Source: MVRE01 sp015660965 | GTDB lineage: Archaea; Halobacteriota; Methanomicrobia; Methanomicrobiales; Methanospirillaceae | NCBI GenBank assembly: GCA_050015095.1 | Contig: JBEKCC010000006.1 | Span: 1-64,000, forward strand | Direction: 5' to 3' | Length of the DNA stretch: 64,000 nt | Shown here: positions 25,160-34,427 of the stretch, in pieces | Layout: each line of letters opens with the position of its first letter | Position numbering within the stretch: the stretch's first letter is position 1 | Translations under genes and position numbers: made by a program | Notes under the pieces: generated by a model | What the model was told of the DNA's origin: nothing | Seen by the model: only the letters and a program-made list of their open reading frames with translations | Database searches by the model: none

Positions 25160-26068
25160 GTGCGACCGGAGAAAGTGAAAGATAAAGAAGGCAAAGCGAG
25201 AGTAAGAAAAGGATCAAAAGATGCCAAAAGGGAGATCGTATCCCAAGAACCCGCAGAAATAAAAGAGTTTATCAATCGAATTATATGTGGTGATGCAAAG
25301 GAAGTACTTTCTCGTATCCCACGCAATAGTATTGATCTTATTATTACCTCCCCACCCTATAACTTCGGACATACATACGCCCAAGATCCCCATGATGACA
25401 CTCATGAATGGAACGAATATTATGCAAAACTCCTTTTAGTCTGGCAAGAATGCAAACGTGTGTTGAAACCGGGGGGGAGGATTGCAGTTAATATTCAACC
25501 TCTCTTCTCAGATTACGTCCCTACACACCATATTATATCACAACAACTCTCTGGTCTCGGATTGCTTTGGAAGGCAGAATTTCTCTGGGAGAAAAATAAC
25601 TACAATGCAAAATATACTGCGTGGGGGAGCTGGAAATCACCGTCAATGCCCTATATTAAATATACATGGGAGTTTATCGAGGTCTTTGATAAGGAAACAC
25701 ATAAAAAATTTGGAAGACGGGAAAATATCGATATCACTGCAGACGAATTTAAAGAATGGGTTATCGGCCGTTGGTCATTTCCACCCGAAATTCGCATGAA
25801 GGATTATAATCATCCAGCTATGTTTCCTGAAGAATTGCCTTGGCGGGTGATGAAACTTTTTTCATACAAAAATGATCTAGTGCTCGATCCTTTCAATGGT
25901 GCCGGAACAACAACACTTGTTGCATGGAAACTCAGGCGACGATTTATTGGTATAGATATTTCACGACAATATTGTGATATTGCACTCAAACGTGTTGCAT
26001 CAGAAGTAGATAATCGAGACTTTTCAGAAAAATTTCCCAAACCTGAACTGATGAATGTCATTGATTAA
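25160..26068 (+). CDS. Orphan site-specific DNA methyltransferase, beta-class (probably N4-cytosine)
   Basis: 302 residues. The catalytic motif TSPPY at 63-67 comes before the SAM-binding DPFNGAGTTT near residue 257, which is the order of beta-class enzymes; an S in SPPY is typical of N4-cytosine methylases. The first ~35 residues are a very basic extension. The start is GTG 25160, as no ATG precedes the catalytic domain; AGGTG lies 4 bases upstream. No restriction endonuclease or specificity subunit is next to it, so it is either an orphan regulator or protective methylase, or its partner is elsewhere. Confidence 0.9.
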   Translation: MRPEKVKDKEGKARVRKGSKDAKREIVSQEPAEIKEFINRIICGDAKEVLSRIPRNSIDLIITSPPYNFGHTYAQDPHDDTHEWNEYYAKLLLVWQECKRVLKPGGRIAVNIQPLFSDYVPTHHIISQQLSGLGLLWKAEFLWEKNNYNAKYTAWGSWKSPSMPYIKYTWEFIEVFDKETHKKFGRRENIDITADEFKEWVIGRWSFPPEIRMKDYNHPAMFPEELPWRVMKLFSYKNDLVLDPFNGAGTTTLVAWKLRRRFIGIDISRQYCDIALKRVASEVDNRDFSEKFPKPELMNVID

Positions 26069-26102
26069 ATTGAGATATTTGAAAAAATGGTGATATAAAA
26101 TT

Positions 26103-27164
26103 TTAAAGATCAATTGAGTGCGTTTTCACCCACTCAAATGTACCTTTGCGATCATATTGGTGATCGAGAATATAATTATGGATTTCTGCAAACCTATTGC
26201 GTTTCTGTAAGAGGTTGTTGTATTGTGGGACAAGTAGATTATATTGGTTAATATTATGCGTACTAGCAAGCGATTGAAGTTCGTTTTTCATATTTTGTAC
26301 CTGAGAAGTGATTTCGTCAACCTTTTTTTCAGATGTAATATACATTCCATGAATATAGCTTGTTTGGTCGCACTTCCCATAGATTTTCGTTCCTGTTCCT
26401 ATAGGAATAACAAGTGGTTCTGAATGCAGGATAATGCCCCCAACAAGCTCGTCGGGTCGTACTCCGACGAATGAAAGATTTGTAGTTTCCAAATACACAT
26501 ATCCAGTATCTTTGTATTGCATTCCGGGACAGGAGATACCAACTGCCATATGGGATTCTTCAGGGAACGAAAGAAGAGCCGTTTGATAGCCTTCATGAGA
26601 AAGTAGGCCGGCAAGAAGTAGACTCTTGTCATCGCAGTCACCTGATTTCTCGGCAAATGTTTCTATGGGGAATTTGGCTGGGTTTTCACCAATTGTTTCA
26701 TATTTAATTGATTGGACAAAAACCGCAATCAATTCAAGGTATTCGTCATCACTTAACTGATATTTATCTCGTATCTGTCGGAAACGGATAAGCAGGTTTT
26801 GATAGAATTCTTCTTGGGAGGGGTCATTTATCATCGCGAGGTAACTCGGAGTGATCCAATCGCGTTCAGAAACGTTACCATAGACTGTAACCTCTTTATC
26901 TGATGCTTTTGCTCCCGCATAGACCGACCCATTGACTGGCATTCCGAGCGTTATAATCGTATTCTCAAAAGGGAAAATGTAAATGGGTGGAGCGGGGGCG
27001 ACTGCGTTCTCAATTGGAACAATATGTGGAGTTACGACATTTGAGCCATGCAATAGTAACCCAATACAACCCGCAGACAACGGTATAAACAGGATAACTA
27101 ATACCAATAACCCAAGAGCCCTCTTATCGAAAGACGTTGAGAGCGAGAGACGATCTCGGCTCAT
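26103..27164 (-). CDS. Lipoprotein with transglutaminase-like cysteine protease domain
   Basis: 353 residues. A hydrophobic segment (19-36) ends with a lipobox-like PLSAGC, so C33 may be lipidated and the protein anchored outside the cell. The transglutaminase-like core contains the catalytic Cys in SGDCDDKSLLLAGLL, a His in ESHMAVGIS, and the third position in YLETTN, where Glu replaces the usual Asp. The C-terminal 80 residues are predicted coiled coil. The substrate is unknown; proteolysis or crosslinking at the cell surface is possible. Its ATG overlaps the HAD gene stop. Confidence 0.78.
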   Translation of the reverse strand: MSRDRLSLSTSFDKRALGLLVLVILFIPLSAGCIGLLLHGSNVVTPHIVPIENAVAPAPPIYIFPFENTIITLGMPVNGSVYAGAKASDKEVTVYGNVSERDWITPSYLAMINDPSQEEFYQNLLIRFRQIRDKYQLSDDEYLELIAVFVQSIKYETIGENPAKFPIETFAEKSGDCDDKSLLLAGLLSHEGYQTALLSFPEESHMAVGISCPGMQYKDTGYVYLETTNLSFVGVRPDELVGGIILHSEPLVIPIGTGTKIYGKCDQTSYIHGMYITSEKKVDEITSQVQNMKNELQSLASTHNINQYNLLVPQYNNLLQKRNRFAEIHNYILDHQYDRKGTFEWVKTHSIDL

Positions 27165-27931
27165 AAGATGGCTCTAAGCCCGGCAATCGTATCAATGACA
27201 TATGTAGGTTTAATAACGGCGTTTTGCAGTGACTCTTGATGGAATTTGCCTGTTTTAACCAAAATTGTTCTCATTCCGGCCTTACGACCCCCAGCAATAT
27301 CAGTTATGATATCATCCCCAATCATTGCAACCTCCTCAGGACGCAGATTCATGTCCTTCAGTGCCATTTCGAAAAATACCTTAGATGGTTTGCCAATAAC
27401 CGTTGCACTTTTTCCCGTTGCAAATTCCAAAGCAGCGACAAATGGACCCGCAGAAAGCATCAATCCATCCGGTGCCATCCAGTAACGGTCTTTCTCGAGA
27501 GCTATAATCTCTGCCCCAACATTCACTGCTCTGAATGCTGCATTGAGTGTATTGTAGGTCATTTTATCCCCAGCATCCCCGATTACAACATAATCAACTT
27601 TGCTGTTTTCAGGAGTTCGTTCGCACCACAGCTCAAAATCCTTGTAGACGTCACCTGTAGTGATGAGCATGCAGTGATGTTTCCCTGTGGCGTTCATACG
27701 GGCAATCGCAGCAAGAGGTGGTGTGAAGATAAAGGATTCAGATATATCAAATCCAAGTTGAATTAAACGTTCGACAATCGTTTTTCGGCATTTCCGCGTT
27801 GTATTAGAAACAAACCTATATTGGTATTTTTTTTCCTTTAGTAAATCGATCGTTTGTTGTGCTCCTTCAATCGCCCGATCCCCGACATATAATACCCCGT
27901 CGAGGTCAATAAGAAAACCTTTGACATCCAT
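27161..27931 (-). CDS. HAD-superfamily phosphatase, NagD/subclass IIA
   Basis: 256 residues from ATG 27931 (MDVKGFLIDLDGVLYVGD). Nucleophile D9 and acid D11 of motif I, the FVSNTTRKCR motif II, and MIGDDIITDIAGGRKAGM of motifs III/IV are present, together with the class IIA cap. These enzymes act on small phosphates such as p-nitrophenyl phosphate, NMPs or phosphoglycolate; the real substrate is unknown. A GTG at 27943 would add four residues. TTATAC/GTATAAAG lies just upstream. It is the first gene of a two-gene operon with the transglutaminase-like lipoprotein. Confidence 0.88.
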   Translation of the reverse strand: MDVKGFLIDLDGVLYVGDRAIEGAQQTIDLLKEKKYQYRFVSNTTRKCRKTIVERLIQLGFDISESFIFTPPLAAIARMNATGKHHCMLITTGDVYKDFELWCERTPENSKVDYVVIGDAGDKMTYNTLNAAFRAVNVGAEIIALEKDRYWMAPDGLMLSAGPFVAALEFATGKSATVIGKPSKVFFEMALKDMNLRPEEVAMIGDDIITDIAGGRKAGMRTILVKTGKFHQESLQNAVIKPTYVIDTIAGLRAIL

Positions 27932-28078
27932 TCTGATAACCACTTTATACAGATCTAGATATTAGGGGACCTGTTTTTTCCTTTGATCATTTTGGTTGGA
28001 TAAGGACATGAGCATTGCTTCACTTTCGCCCCACGCAGCGGGAGTTTAAACCACGGGTAATAGATTGTTGTTTTGACG

Positions 28079-29164
28079 ATGGCTGCTGTAAATGCCCATG
28101 CCGGAATCGGTGCCCTCTGGCAACAGCGATTAGAAAAATTGCAGGAATATGAGGTTATCCGTGATGGGAATATTTTTAGGACAAGTTTTCGAAATAGCTA
28201 TGTTTTCGCCTCGGAATATGAACAGGCCCGACAATATCTCGATTGGCTAATTACAAAATATCGAAACGTGCCATTCACGACAATATTTTCTGGGAATGAA
28301 TTGGCAAATGAAGGCGGAGTATGCTTCTCACTTTGTAGTTACCATCCTACGATTGTTAAAACGATAGACATTGAACGGTTTAGGTCAGAAATACTCACGG
28401 ATTTAACCCTTGTTCTGGGTATCGGGGAAAAGATAGAGAGACGGTTAAAAAATCGGGGATATCAAACGCTGTACGATCTTTTGCAACATCAAAAATTCCG
28501 TATGCCAGCCCGGCAGGTAATTGAATGCTTGACTTATGGTAATTCTATAGATCTTATAAACCTCATTGGAAGGCGACGTTCAAGATCTCACCCACGTGTT
28601 CTAGGAACGGCAGGATTCCATGATCCAGAGGAGTATGTATTCCTTGATATCGAGACTTTGGGACTTTTCTCTCGTCCAATTATCCTATTTGGTGTGGGGA
28701 CAATTGAAAACAAACGGCTTATCGTTCATCAGTATCTCTTGCGTGATATTGATGAAGAACAGGCAGCTCTTATCGCGACAATTGAGCAGATGTCTGGTGA
28801 CCACCCAGCACTCATTACATTCAACGGCAAATCCTTTGATTTTCCTTATCTTCAGGATCGGCTCGCCTATTATGGAATGAACAGAAATTCTCAAATCCCT
28901 CACTTCGATGTGCTTCAATTCTCCCGAAGCAGATGGCGGGACGAGTTCCATTCATTGCGCCTATGCATGCTTGAAAAAGAGATTCTCGGCATCAATCGGG
29001 AGAATGACATTCCTGGACAAATGGTGCCTGAGTTCTACGAAACATATCTGCATACCAATAACTGCGGTCCACTTATACCAATTATCGAGCATAATAAACA
29101 AGATGTAGTCTCACTTGCGCTACTCTTCTTCCGATTACTTAATGACTATTATGGCTGTTGCTGA
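28079..29164 (+). CDS. RNase H-like exonuclease, YprB/MrfB family
   Basis: 361 residues. After an N-terminal region with a helix-hairpin-helix-like segment (LTLVLGIGEKIERRLKNRGYQTL, about 115-140), a DEDD-type exonuclease fold starts at residue ~183: FLDIETLG, ITFNGKSFDFPYLQDR and HNKQDVVSL carry the acidic residues. This is the family of B. subtilis MrfB (YprB), the exonuclease of the mitomycin repair pair. ATG 28079 was preferred to the TTG two codons before. It overlaps the following helicase gene by 23 bases, so the two are translationally coupled. Confidence 0.85.
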   Translation: MAAVNAHAGIGALWQQRLEKLQEYEVIRDGNIFRTSFRNSYVFASEYEQARQYLDWLITKYRNVPFTTIFSGNELANEGGVCFSLCSYHPTIVKTIDIERFRSEILTDLTLVLGIGEKIERRLKNRGYQTLYDLLQHQKFRMPARQVIECLTYGNSIDLINLIGRRRSRSHPRVLGTAGFHDPEEYVFLDIETLGLFSRPIILFGVGTIENKRLIVHQYLLRDIDEEQAALIATIEQMSGDHPALITFNGKSFDFPYLQDRLAYYGMNRNSQIPHFDVLQFSRSRWRDEFHSLRLCMLEKEILGINRENDIPGQMVPEFYETYLHTNNCGPLIPIIEHNKQDVVSLALLFFRLLNDYYGCC

Positions 29165-31460
29165 CATTATTGGATTACTAAAACAGAACCCCGTATACAA
29201 AAAGCGGGTCGTTCATATTGACATTACCGAATCGAAACAACCGCAGTACGGAACACTTGCTGCCCCACTAAACGAATCAATTTGTAGATATCTTGACCAA
29301 CGAAAGATACACCTTTACAGCCACCAATGTGATGCTATCAACTACATTCGTGAAAAAAAACATATCATAATCACAACGCCAACAGCAAGTGGCAAGACTC
29401 TCGCTTTCAATATTCCAGTCTTTGAAAGTCTCGCAATAAATCCAAAAGCACGGGCGTTGTATCTCTATCCAACCAAGGCACTTTCCAATGATCAACTTGC
29501 AACTCTTGAACAAATGGCACACTTCACTGGAATTAATGTTAAACCAGCGATTTATGATGGCGATACACCGCAATCAAAGCGACCGGCGATCCGTGAAAAC
29601 GCCCATATTGTTATCTCAAACCCATATGAACTTCACCGGGTATTGTCGTGGCATACAAAGTGGAGTGAATTTTTCTCATGCCTTCAATTTGTAGTAATTG
29701 ATGAGGCCCACCGGTACCGTGGGGTTTTCGGTTCCAACGTTGCGTTGTTGATTCGAAGATTGTTGCGCCTTTGTCAATATTACGGATCAGATCCCCAGTT
29801 TATTCTCTCAACTGCAACTCTTGCGAACCCATTAGTGTTTGCCGAACGATTGACCTCCCGATCGTTTGAACTTGTGGATGATGATGGATCACCACATGGA
29901 AAAAAACATTTCGTTCTCTATAATCCGTTCTATGATGGGATCGGAGAGCGATCTGCCCACCAAGAAACTAAAGATCTGTTAGTTTCTTGTGTTCGAGGGG
30001 ATCTCCAAACGCTCTGCTTCACTGGATCACGAAAGATGGCAGAGTTAATTACAGTTTGGGCCCGTGACGATCTTCGACATGTCACTTCCTGTTTAGTTGA
30101 TGCTATCGCTGCGTACCGTGCTGGTTATCTCCTGGGAGAACGCCGAGCGATAGAAAAGCAACTGAAGGATGGATTGATGAAAGGTGTTGTTTCAACCAAT
30201 GCACTTGAACTTGGAATCGATATCGGATCTCTAGATGCTGTGATAATTTCTGGATACCCTGGTACCATGATGTCGACTTGCCAGCAGGCTGGAAGAGCAG
30301 GTAGGAAAGGTGAGCTTTCTCTTGCCATTCTCGTTGCACAAGCAAACCCCCTCGACCAGTATTTTATGCATCATCCCGACAAGTTCTTTGCGCGGTCGTA
30401 TGAGTACGCAATTGTTGATACTGCAAACCCATACATTGTTTCTGGACATATGCTCTGTGCAGCGTCAGAGCTACCAATGAATGATCTGACCGATCAAAAA
30501 TTCTTTGGAGATTTATACATCCCCCTGCAAACTGAACTTGCGTCTCAGAATCTTATACGTCAGACAGGTCATGGATGGGTATATGCTGGACGAGGAAGGA
30601 CTGCTGATGCAGTTCATCTAGATGGGATTCCGGGTGAAACATTTCGAATCGTGTGCAATGGGCGTTTACTTGAAACAATGGATCGTGCGCAGGCATACCG
30701 AGAAGCCCACAAAGGGGCTATCATGCTCCATCAAGGTGAGAGCTACATTGTTAAGGAAATGGATCTTGAATCCCATACAATTAGAGTTACTGAAACAGAT
30801 GTGGACTATTACACGCAACCATTGAAAGATGTGAGCCTCGCTATTCTCGAGGTTCTAGAAAACTGTACGATCAATGGGGTAAAATGTGCATTTGGTGACG
30901 TGGAGGTAACAGAACAATACACCGGTTATAAGATCAAACGTAAAGACACAATTATTGGGGTTGAAGTGCTTGCGCTCCCGCCGCTCATTTTCCGGACAAG
31001 AGCGTTTTGGTTTGTACCTCTTGAAAACATTGAACATAAAGTAACAACTGCAGGTTTTGATTTTGCAGGTGGCTTACACGGTACTGAGCATGCGATTATT
31101 GCATTAATGCCCCTCCATGTTATGTGTGATCGGTGGGATATTGGGGGGCTTTCCTCACCAGTATATGGTGAGAGTGGTGAACCAACTGTCTTTATTTATG
31201 ATGCATATGAAGGAGGAATCGGGCTTGCAGAGAAAGCATTCGAAATTCTCCCGAAACTCTTCGAAACATCATATGAACTCGTCCGGGATTGTCTGTGCGA
31301 GGAAGGGTGTCCATCTTGTATCTACTCACCGAAGTGCGGAAATGATAATCAACCTCTAGATAAACAAGCGGCGGAGCTGATCCTTAAGGACCTATGCGAG
31401 TCTCGGGAAAAAAAAGATCGTACTGAGATTTGGGATCAGTGCCTGAAGAGCATTTCATAA
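29142..31460 (+). CDS. DEAD/DEAH-box helicase, MrfA/YprA family with DUF1998 domain
   Basis: 772 residues from ATG 29142. Helicase motifs: Q-like LYSHQCDAI, Walker A TPTASGKT, TKALSNDQL, DEAH in VIDEAHRYRG, STATLANP, the C-terminal RecA domain with GTMMSTCQQAGRAGRKG, then a winged-helix and DUF1998 region with the cysteine cluster CEEGCPSC...PKC near the C-terminus. This is the architecture of MrfA (YprA), a 3'-5' DNA helicase that with MrfB repairs mitomycin C damage. Alternative start: ATG 29151. The pair forms a two-gene operon. Confidence 0.92.
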   Translation: MTIMAVADIIGLLKQNPVYKKRVVHIDITESKQPQYGTLAAPLNESICRYLDQRKIHLYSHQCDAINYIREKKHIIITTPTASGKTLAFNIPVFESLAINPKARALYLYPTKALSNDQLATLEQMAHFTGINVKPAIYDGDTPQSKRPAIRENAHIVISNPYELHRVLSWHTKWSEFFSCLQFVVIDEAHRYRGVFGSNVALLIRRLLRLCQYYGSDPQFILSTATLANPLVFAERLTSRSFELVDDDGSPHGKKHFVLYNPFYDGIGERSAHQETKDLLVSCVRGDLQTLCFTGSRKMAELITVWARDDLRHVTSCLVDAIAAYRAGYLLGERRAIEKQLKDGLMKGVVSTNALELGIDIGSLDAVIISGYPGTMMSTCQQAGRAGRKGELSLAILVAQANPLDQYFMHHPDKFFARSYEYAIVDTANPYIVSGHMLCAASELPMNDLTDQKFFGDLYIPLQTELASQNLIRQTGHGWVYAGRGRTADAVHLDGIPGETFRIVCNGRLLETMDRAQAYREAHKGAIMLHQGESYIVKEMDLESHTIRVTETDVDYYTQPLKDVSLAILEVLENCTINGVKCAFGDVEVTEQYTGYKIKRKDTIIGVEVLALPPLIFRTRAFWFVPLENIEHKVTTAGFDFAGGLHGTEHAIIALMPLHVMCDRWDIGGLSSPVYGESGEPTVFIYDAYEGGIGLAEKAFEILPKLFETSYELVRDCLCEEGCPSCIYSPKCGNDNQPLDKQAAELILKDLCESREKKDRTEIWDQCLKSIS

Positions 31461-31474
31461 ATCCATCTAATAAT

Positions 31475-31717
31475 TTAATCAACAATCACAACCCTACTCT
31501 CAGGGCTTTCAGGTTCCGGTACCTCCTCCTCAAATATGAACAAGTTTTCAATTGTCGTGTTCAAGGTTTTAGCAACATCGTGTGCCAGCTTAAGTGAGGG
31601 ATTATATTTTCCCCGCTCAAGGAAGACAATAGTTTCCCGTCGTACTCCCACCTTTTTTGCAAGGTCTTCCTGTGTCAGGTTCTGTCTTGTTCGATAATCT
31701 TTAATCCGTGTAATCAT
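31475..31717 (-). CDS. XRE/Cro-type helix-turn-helix regulator
   Basis: 80 residues. A five-helix XRE domain fills residues 2-60: RIKDYRTRQNLTQEDLAKK, then VGVRRETIVFLERGKYNP and LAHDVAKTLNTTIENLF. The tail is acidic. The size and HTH type resemble small archaeal regulators of YvaO/HTH-3 type. ATG 31717 was chosen because the upstream in-frame ATG (31738) lies inside one copy of a 20-bp direct repeat that looks like an operator. It converges on the helicase gene. The target genes are unknown; it may regulate itself. Confidence 0.88.
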   Translation of the reverse strand: MITRIKDYRTRQNLTQEDLAKKVGVRRETIVFLERGKYNPSLKLAHDVAKTLNTTIENLFIFEEEVPEPESPESRVVIVD

Positions 31718-31720
31718 GTT

Positions 31721-31740
31721 GTTATATATCTCTAACATTG
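31721..31740 (-). promoter_or_regulatory. Operator-like direct repeat, copy proximal to XRE gene
   Basis: On the minus strand CAATGTTAGAGATATATAAC. It matches the distal copy at 18 of 20 positions, and the two repeats start 32 bases apart, close to three helical turns. It ends 3 bases before ATG 31717. Confidence 0.55.
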
Positions 31741-31752
31741 TCGATTATTAAA

Positions 31753-31772
31753 GTTATCTATTTCTAACATTG
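31753..31772 (-). promoter_or_regulatory. Operator-like direct repeat, copy distal to XRE gene
   Basis: On the minus strand CAATGTTAGAAATAGATAAC, 18 of 20 identical to the copy at 31721-31740. Same orientation, 12 bases between the two copies. A bound XRE dimer on each copy could repress the gene. Confidence 0.55.
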
Positions 31773-31878
31773 GGTGTTTTAAAATGAACTTTAATGCAAA
31801 GCATACGGATATAAAAATCTCATAAACATTCACAGAAGAATTTTCATGCAAAAATGAGATTAAAAAGAAATATGCGTA

Positions 31879-33531
31879 TTATTCTTGTATTGTTGACCGC
31901 ACAGTCAGAAACACCGGTCCCCGCACATCAACCTTTTTCTTATTATCAGTAATATATCGCATCGCATAATCCTCAATTTTAAGATTGATATCGCTTGGCA
32001 GTTTTGCCATTTTTACCTGTACAACTGTGGATTTTGAATGTCTTGCTGCATCTTCAATACGTGCTGCAGCAAGTGCAGAAACCGCGTCAATATAAGTTAT
32101 TGAAGTCGATACACCTTCATTACGCACAGCCTTCCACTTCTCATTATCAGGAATACCAAGAATCGATCCATCATGTACGAAAATCTCATTAATACATGCT
32201 GGGCCGCAAAGTTTTGCAGTTGCCTCTGGTTCTTCAATAACAATCTCAACCTTTGAATTTCCAAGTGTACCTTTCCATACTTCAAACGAACATGGTCCCT
32301 GCGCATCGGCATGGTCGATAGCAGTTTTTCGAATGGCAAGGGTAAGCACCTTCCCTTCTGGTGAAACGGGCTCTTCACGGAGATGAACAGCTTTAGCGAT
32401 CTCTTGATCGCTAAGCGAACGTGGGAAAAACTGAGGATATGTGAGCTGACGAACGTCGTTTGCATTGTAGGCAATCATCGCAAGCCGTTCTACCCCCAGC
32501 CCAAGGTTCATAACGGGGATACCGATTCCATATTCAGCGAGTGCTGAGGGAGAATACATTCCAAATGTTGCCACTTCCACCCATCCATGTACTGGATGCC
32601 AGGCATAAACTTCAGTCTGGGAATCCGGCATATAATACTTGGAACGTTTCTCATCTGGTTGAAAGCGGAATTCGGTATATCCAAATGCAGAGAGAAGCGC
32701 TTCGCTTACCGTTTTTCCCTCTTCATTGGTGATATCTTCACCAGCAACAACGCATGATGCGGAATGGTATGTCAAGAGTCGTGTTGGACCTTCAGCTTGT
32801 TCGCGTCGGAAGCACCGATCAACAGAGAATAACCGGATTGGAAGGGGCAAGCGTTCCCAGATGGCCCGAAGGGTAAGGAACCACCCGCTTGTCATATGAC
32901 TACGCAACGTTGAACGAGACGACTCTGGCACAAGCGCCTTAAACTCCGGAAACACCGCATCAAGGATATGTACAATAAGTGCGTCATCCACTCCCAGCAC
33001 TTTTGCCAGCTCAATAGTAAGCTCATCACCGTCAATTTCAGATTTCTTATATGCATGGAGCGTCTCTCGCAGTTTTTCCTCGGTTTCCTTCGTCATAGGC
33101 TGGTGTGGTTCATGATGCCGTGTGGAGTCATATGGTACTTTTTCCGCATGAACAAGCGGGCTCTTATGACTCGTTAAGATCTCATTGATCTCATCGAGTT
33201 GCTTACGTGAGATCCCCACATTTGGACGCGGAAGCCCAGCGAGATAAAATACTCGATCAAGAACTGCCATTGCTTCTGGACCAAACTGACGGTAAATATC
33301 CTGTTCATCAACGATCAGAGGGTTCTCCACTTCATCGAAGCCTAAAGCCAAATAAGTTTCTCGCAACCGGTTTATTGTCTCAAAAATTGGGTGTGCCTGC
33401 GCCCGCTTATAACCATGACGAGGATATCGACTCGCATGTCCTGCTGGAGTTAGCACAGATGGCCCTTCGTGCCATGCCTCCTCGAAATTCTCATGCGCCT
33501 TACGTTTCCACTCTTCAGGGTTGAATTTCAT
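31879..33531 (-). CDS. sepS: O-phosphoseryl-tRNA(Cys) synthetase (SepRS)
   Basis: 550 residues of a class II aminoacyl-tRNA synthetase. It charges tRNA-Cys with O-phosphoserine, which SepCysS then converts to cysteine: the indirect route to Cys-tRNA in methanogens. Features matching SepRS are the N-terminal MKFNPEEWKRKAHENFEEAW, RYPRHGYKRAQAHPIFET, the class II motif 2 DRCFRREQAEGPTRL, and motif 3 GLGVERLAMI, followed by the C-terminal anticodon-binding part. A phenylalanyl-tRNA synthetase alpha assignment would be the usual mistake, since the two are related. The gene overlaps taw1 by 4 bases. Confidence 0.93.
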   Translation of the reverse strand: MKFNPEEWKRKAHENFEEAWHEGPSVLTPAGHASRYPRHGYKRAQAHPIFETINRLRETYLALGFDEVENPLIVDEQDIYRQFGPEAMAVLDRVFYLAGLPRPNVGISRKQLDEINEILTSHKSPLVHAEKVPYDSTRHHEPHQPMTKETEEKLRETLHAYKKSEIDGDELTIELAKVLGVDDALIVHILDAVFPEFKALVPESSRSTLRSHMTSGWFLTLRAIWERLPLPIRLFSVDRCFRREQAEGPTRLLTYHSASCVVAGEDITNEEGKTVSEALLSAFGYTEFRFQPDEKRSKYYMPDSQTEVYAWHPVHGWVEVATFGMYSPSALAEYGIGIPVMNLGLGVERLAMIAYNANDVRQLTYPQFFPRSLSDQEIAKAVHLREEPVSPEGKVLTLAIRKTAIDHADAQGPCSFEVWKGTLGNSKVEIVIEEPEATAKLCGPACINEIFVHDGSILGIPDNEKWKAVRNEGVSTSITYIDAVSALAAARIEDAARHSKSTVVQVKMAKLPSDINLKIEDYAMRYITDNKKKVDVRGPVFLTVRSTIQE

Positions 33532-34427
33532 TTAATACGCTCCATGCAAACTACCCTGCTTATTTGTTTTTCATCCTTGATGCGGTAATCGCATGTGGTA
33601 GCGATCTTTGCAGCAAATGCACGCACCAGATCATGATCAGGCATATTCTCTCTCACCAATCGGTTTCTACTGTATCCCAAATACATATATCCCTTTACTT
33701 CAACAAAATTGGCCCCAGATTCCTGCAACATTGCCGCATACCGTTCAGGTGAATGATCATTGTAACCTTTTACAAGAGTAATTCGAACTGCCGACCTCTG
33801 ACCTCCAAGAAGGGTAAGACTCTCTTTAATTAATTCCCAGGTATCTCCAACTGGACGACAAACTTTTCGGTATGTTTCATTGTCAGGTGCTGTTAGAGAG
33901 ACATACATTTGATATGGGCGGCAGCGTGCAAGTATACTTGGATTTGTCCCATTACTGACGAGAAAGGTTGTGTACCCTTTTTGATTGAAGAGACTAATGA
34001 GTTCGGGAAGCTGACTATAGAGTGTGGGTTCTCCAGAAAGAGAGATTGCCACATGATTTGGATTCAGTGCTTCCTGCCAAAGCTCCTTAGTGACACTATT
34101 TTGGAGGACTGCGTTATATCCAGCAAGTGCCTTTTTCTGGAGTTTGTGAATACCTGAAAAGATAGTATCTGGTGAGCACTCTTCTTCCCCAGTTATTTCG
34201 TGCTCAAACGAACGCCAGCAAAATAGGCACCGCTGATTGCAGCGAAGTGTGGGTGTCATCTGAACGCAACGATGACTGGTGATCCCATAGAATTGGTGCT
34301 TGTAGCACATATCGCCACCTGCTAATGCTCGTTTACACCACATGCATGGTTTGAGTGCTGCAGAAGAAGTTCTTGAAAAAAACTGGTAACCCTGTTTAAT
34401 CAGGGCATCACATGGTGCTGATGGCAT
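33528..34427 (-). CDS. taw1: 4-demethylwyosine synthase Taw1/TYW1 (radical SAM)
   Basis: 299 residues. Condenses pyruvate with N1-methylguanosine at position 37 of tRNA-Phe to give 4-demethylwyosine. The radical SAM cluster ligands are C63, C67 and C70 (CNQRCLFC). Three more cysteines, C28, C41 and C54, spaced 13 and 13 as in the M. jannaschii enzyme, hold the second cluster. The SAM-binding SLSGEPTLY follows. The gene sits between argS and sepS with overlaps of 20 and 4 bases, so it is translated with them. Confidence 0.95.
   Translation of the reverse strand: MPSAPCDALIKQGYQFFSRTSSAALKPCMWCKRALAGGDMCYKHQFYGITSHRCVQMTPTLRCNQRCLFCWRSFEHEITGEEECSPDTIFSGIHKLQKKALAGYNAVLQNSVTKELWQEALNPNHVAISLSGEPTLYSQLPELISLFNQKGYTTFLVSNGTNPSILARCRPYQMYVSLTAPDNETYRKVCRPVGDTWELIKESLTLLGGQRSAVRITLVKGYNDHSPERYAAMLQESGANFVEVKGYMYLGYSRNRLVRENMPDHDLVRAFAAKIATTCDYRIKDEKQISRVVCMERIK

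Noticed and set aside
25160..27931. Restriction-modification or defence island
   Set aside because: Only a methyltransferase is present; the neighbours are a lipoprotein, a HAD phosphatase and suf genes.
31718..31738. Seven-codon extension of the XRE regulator
   Set aside because: The earlier ATG is inside one of two direct repeats that look like operators; the family starts at the later ATG.
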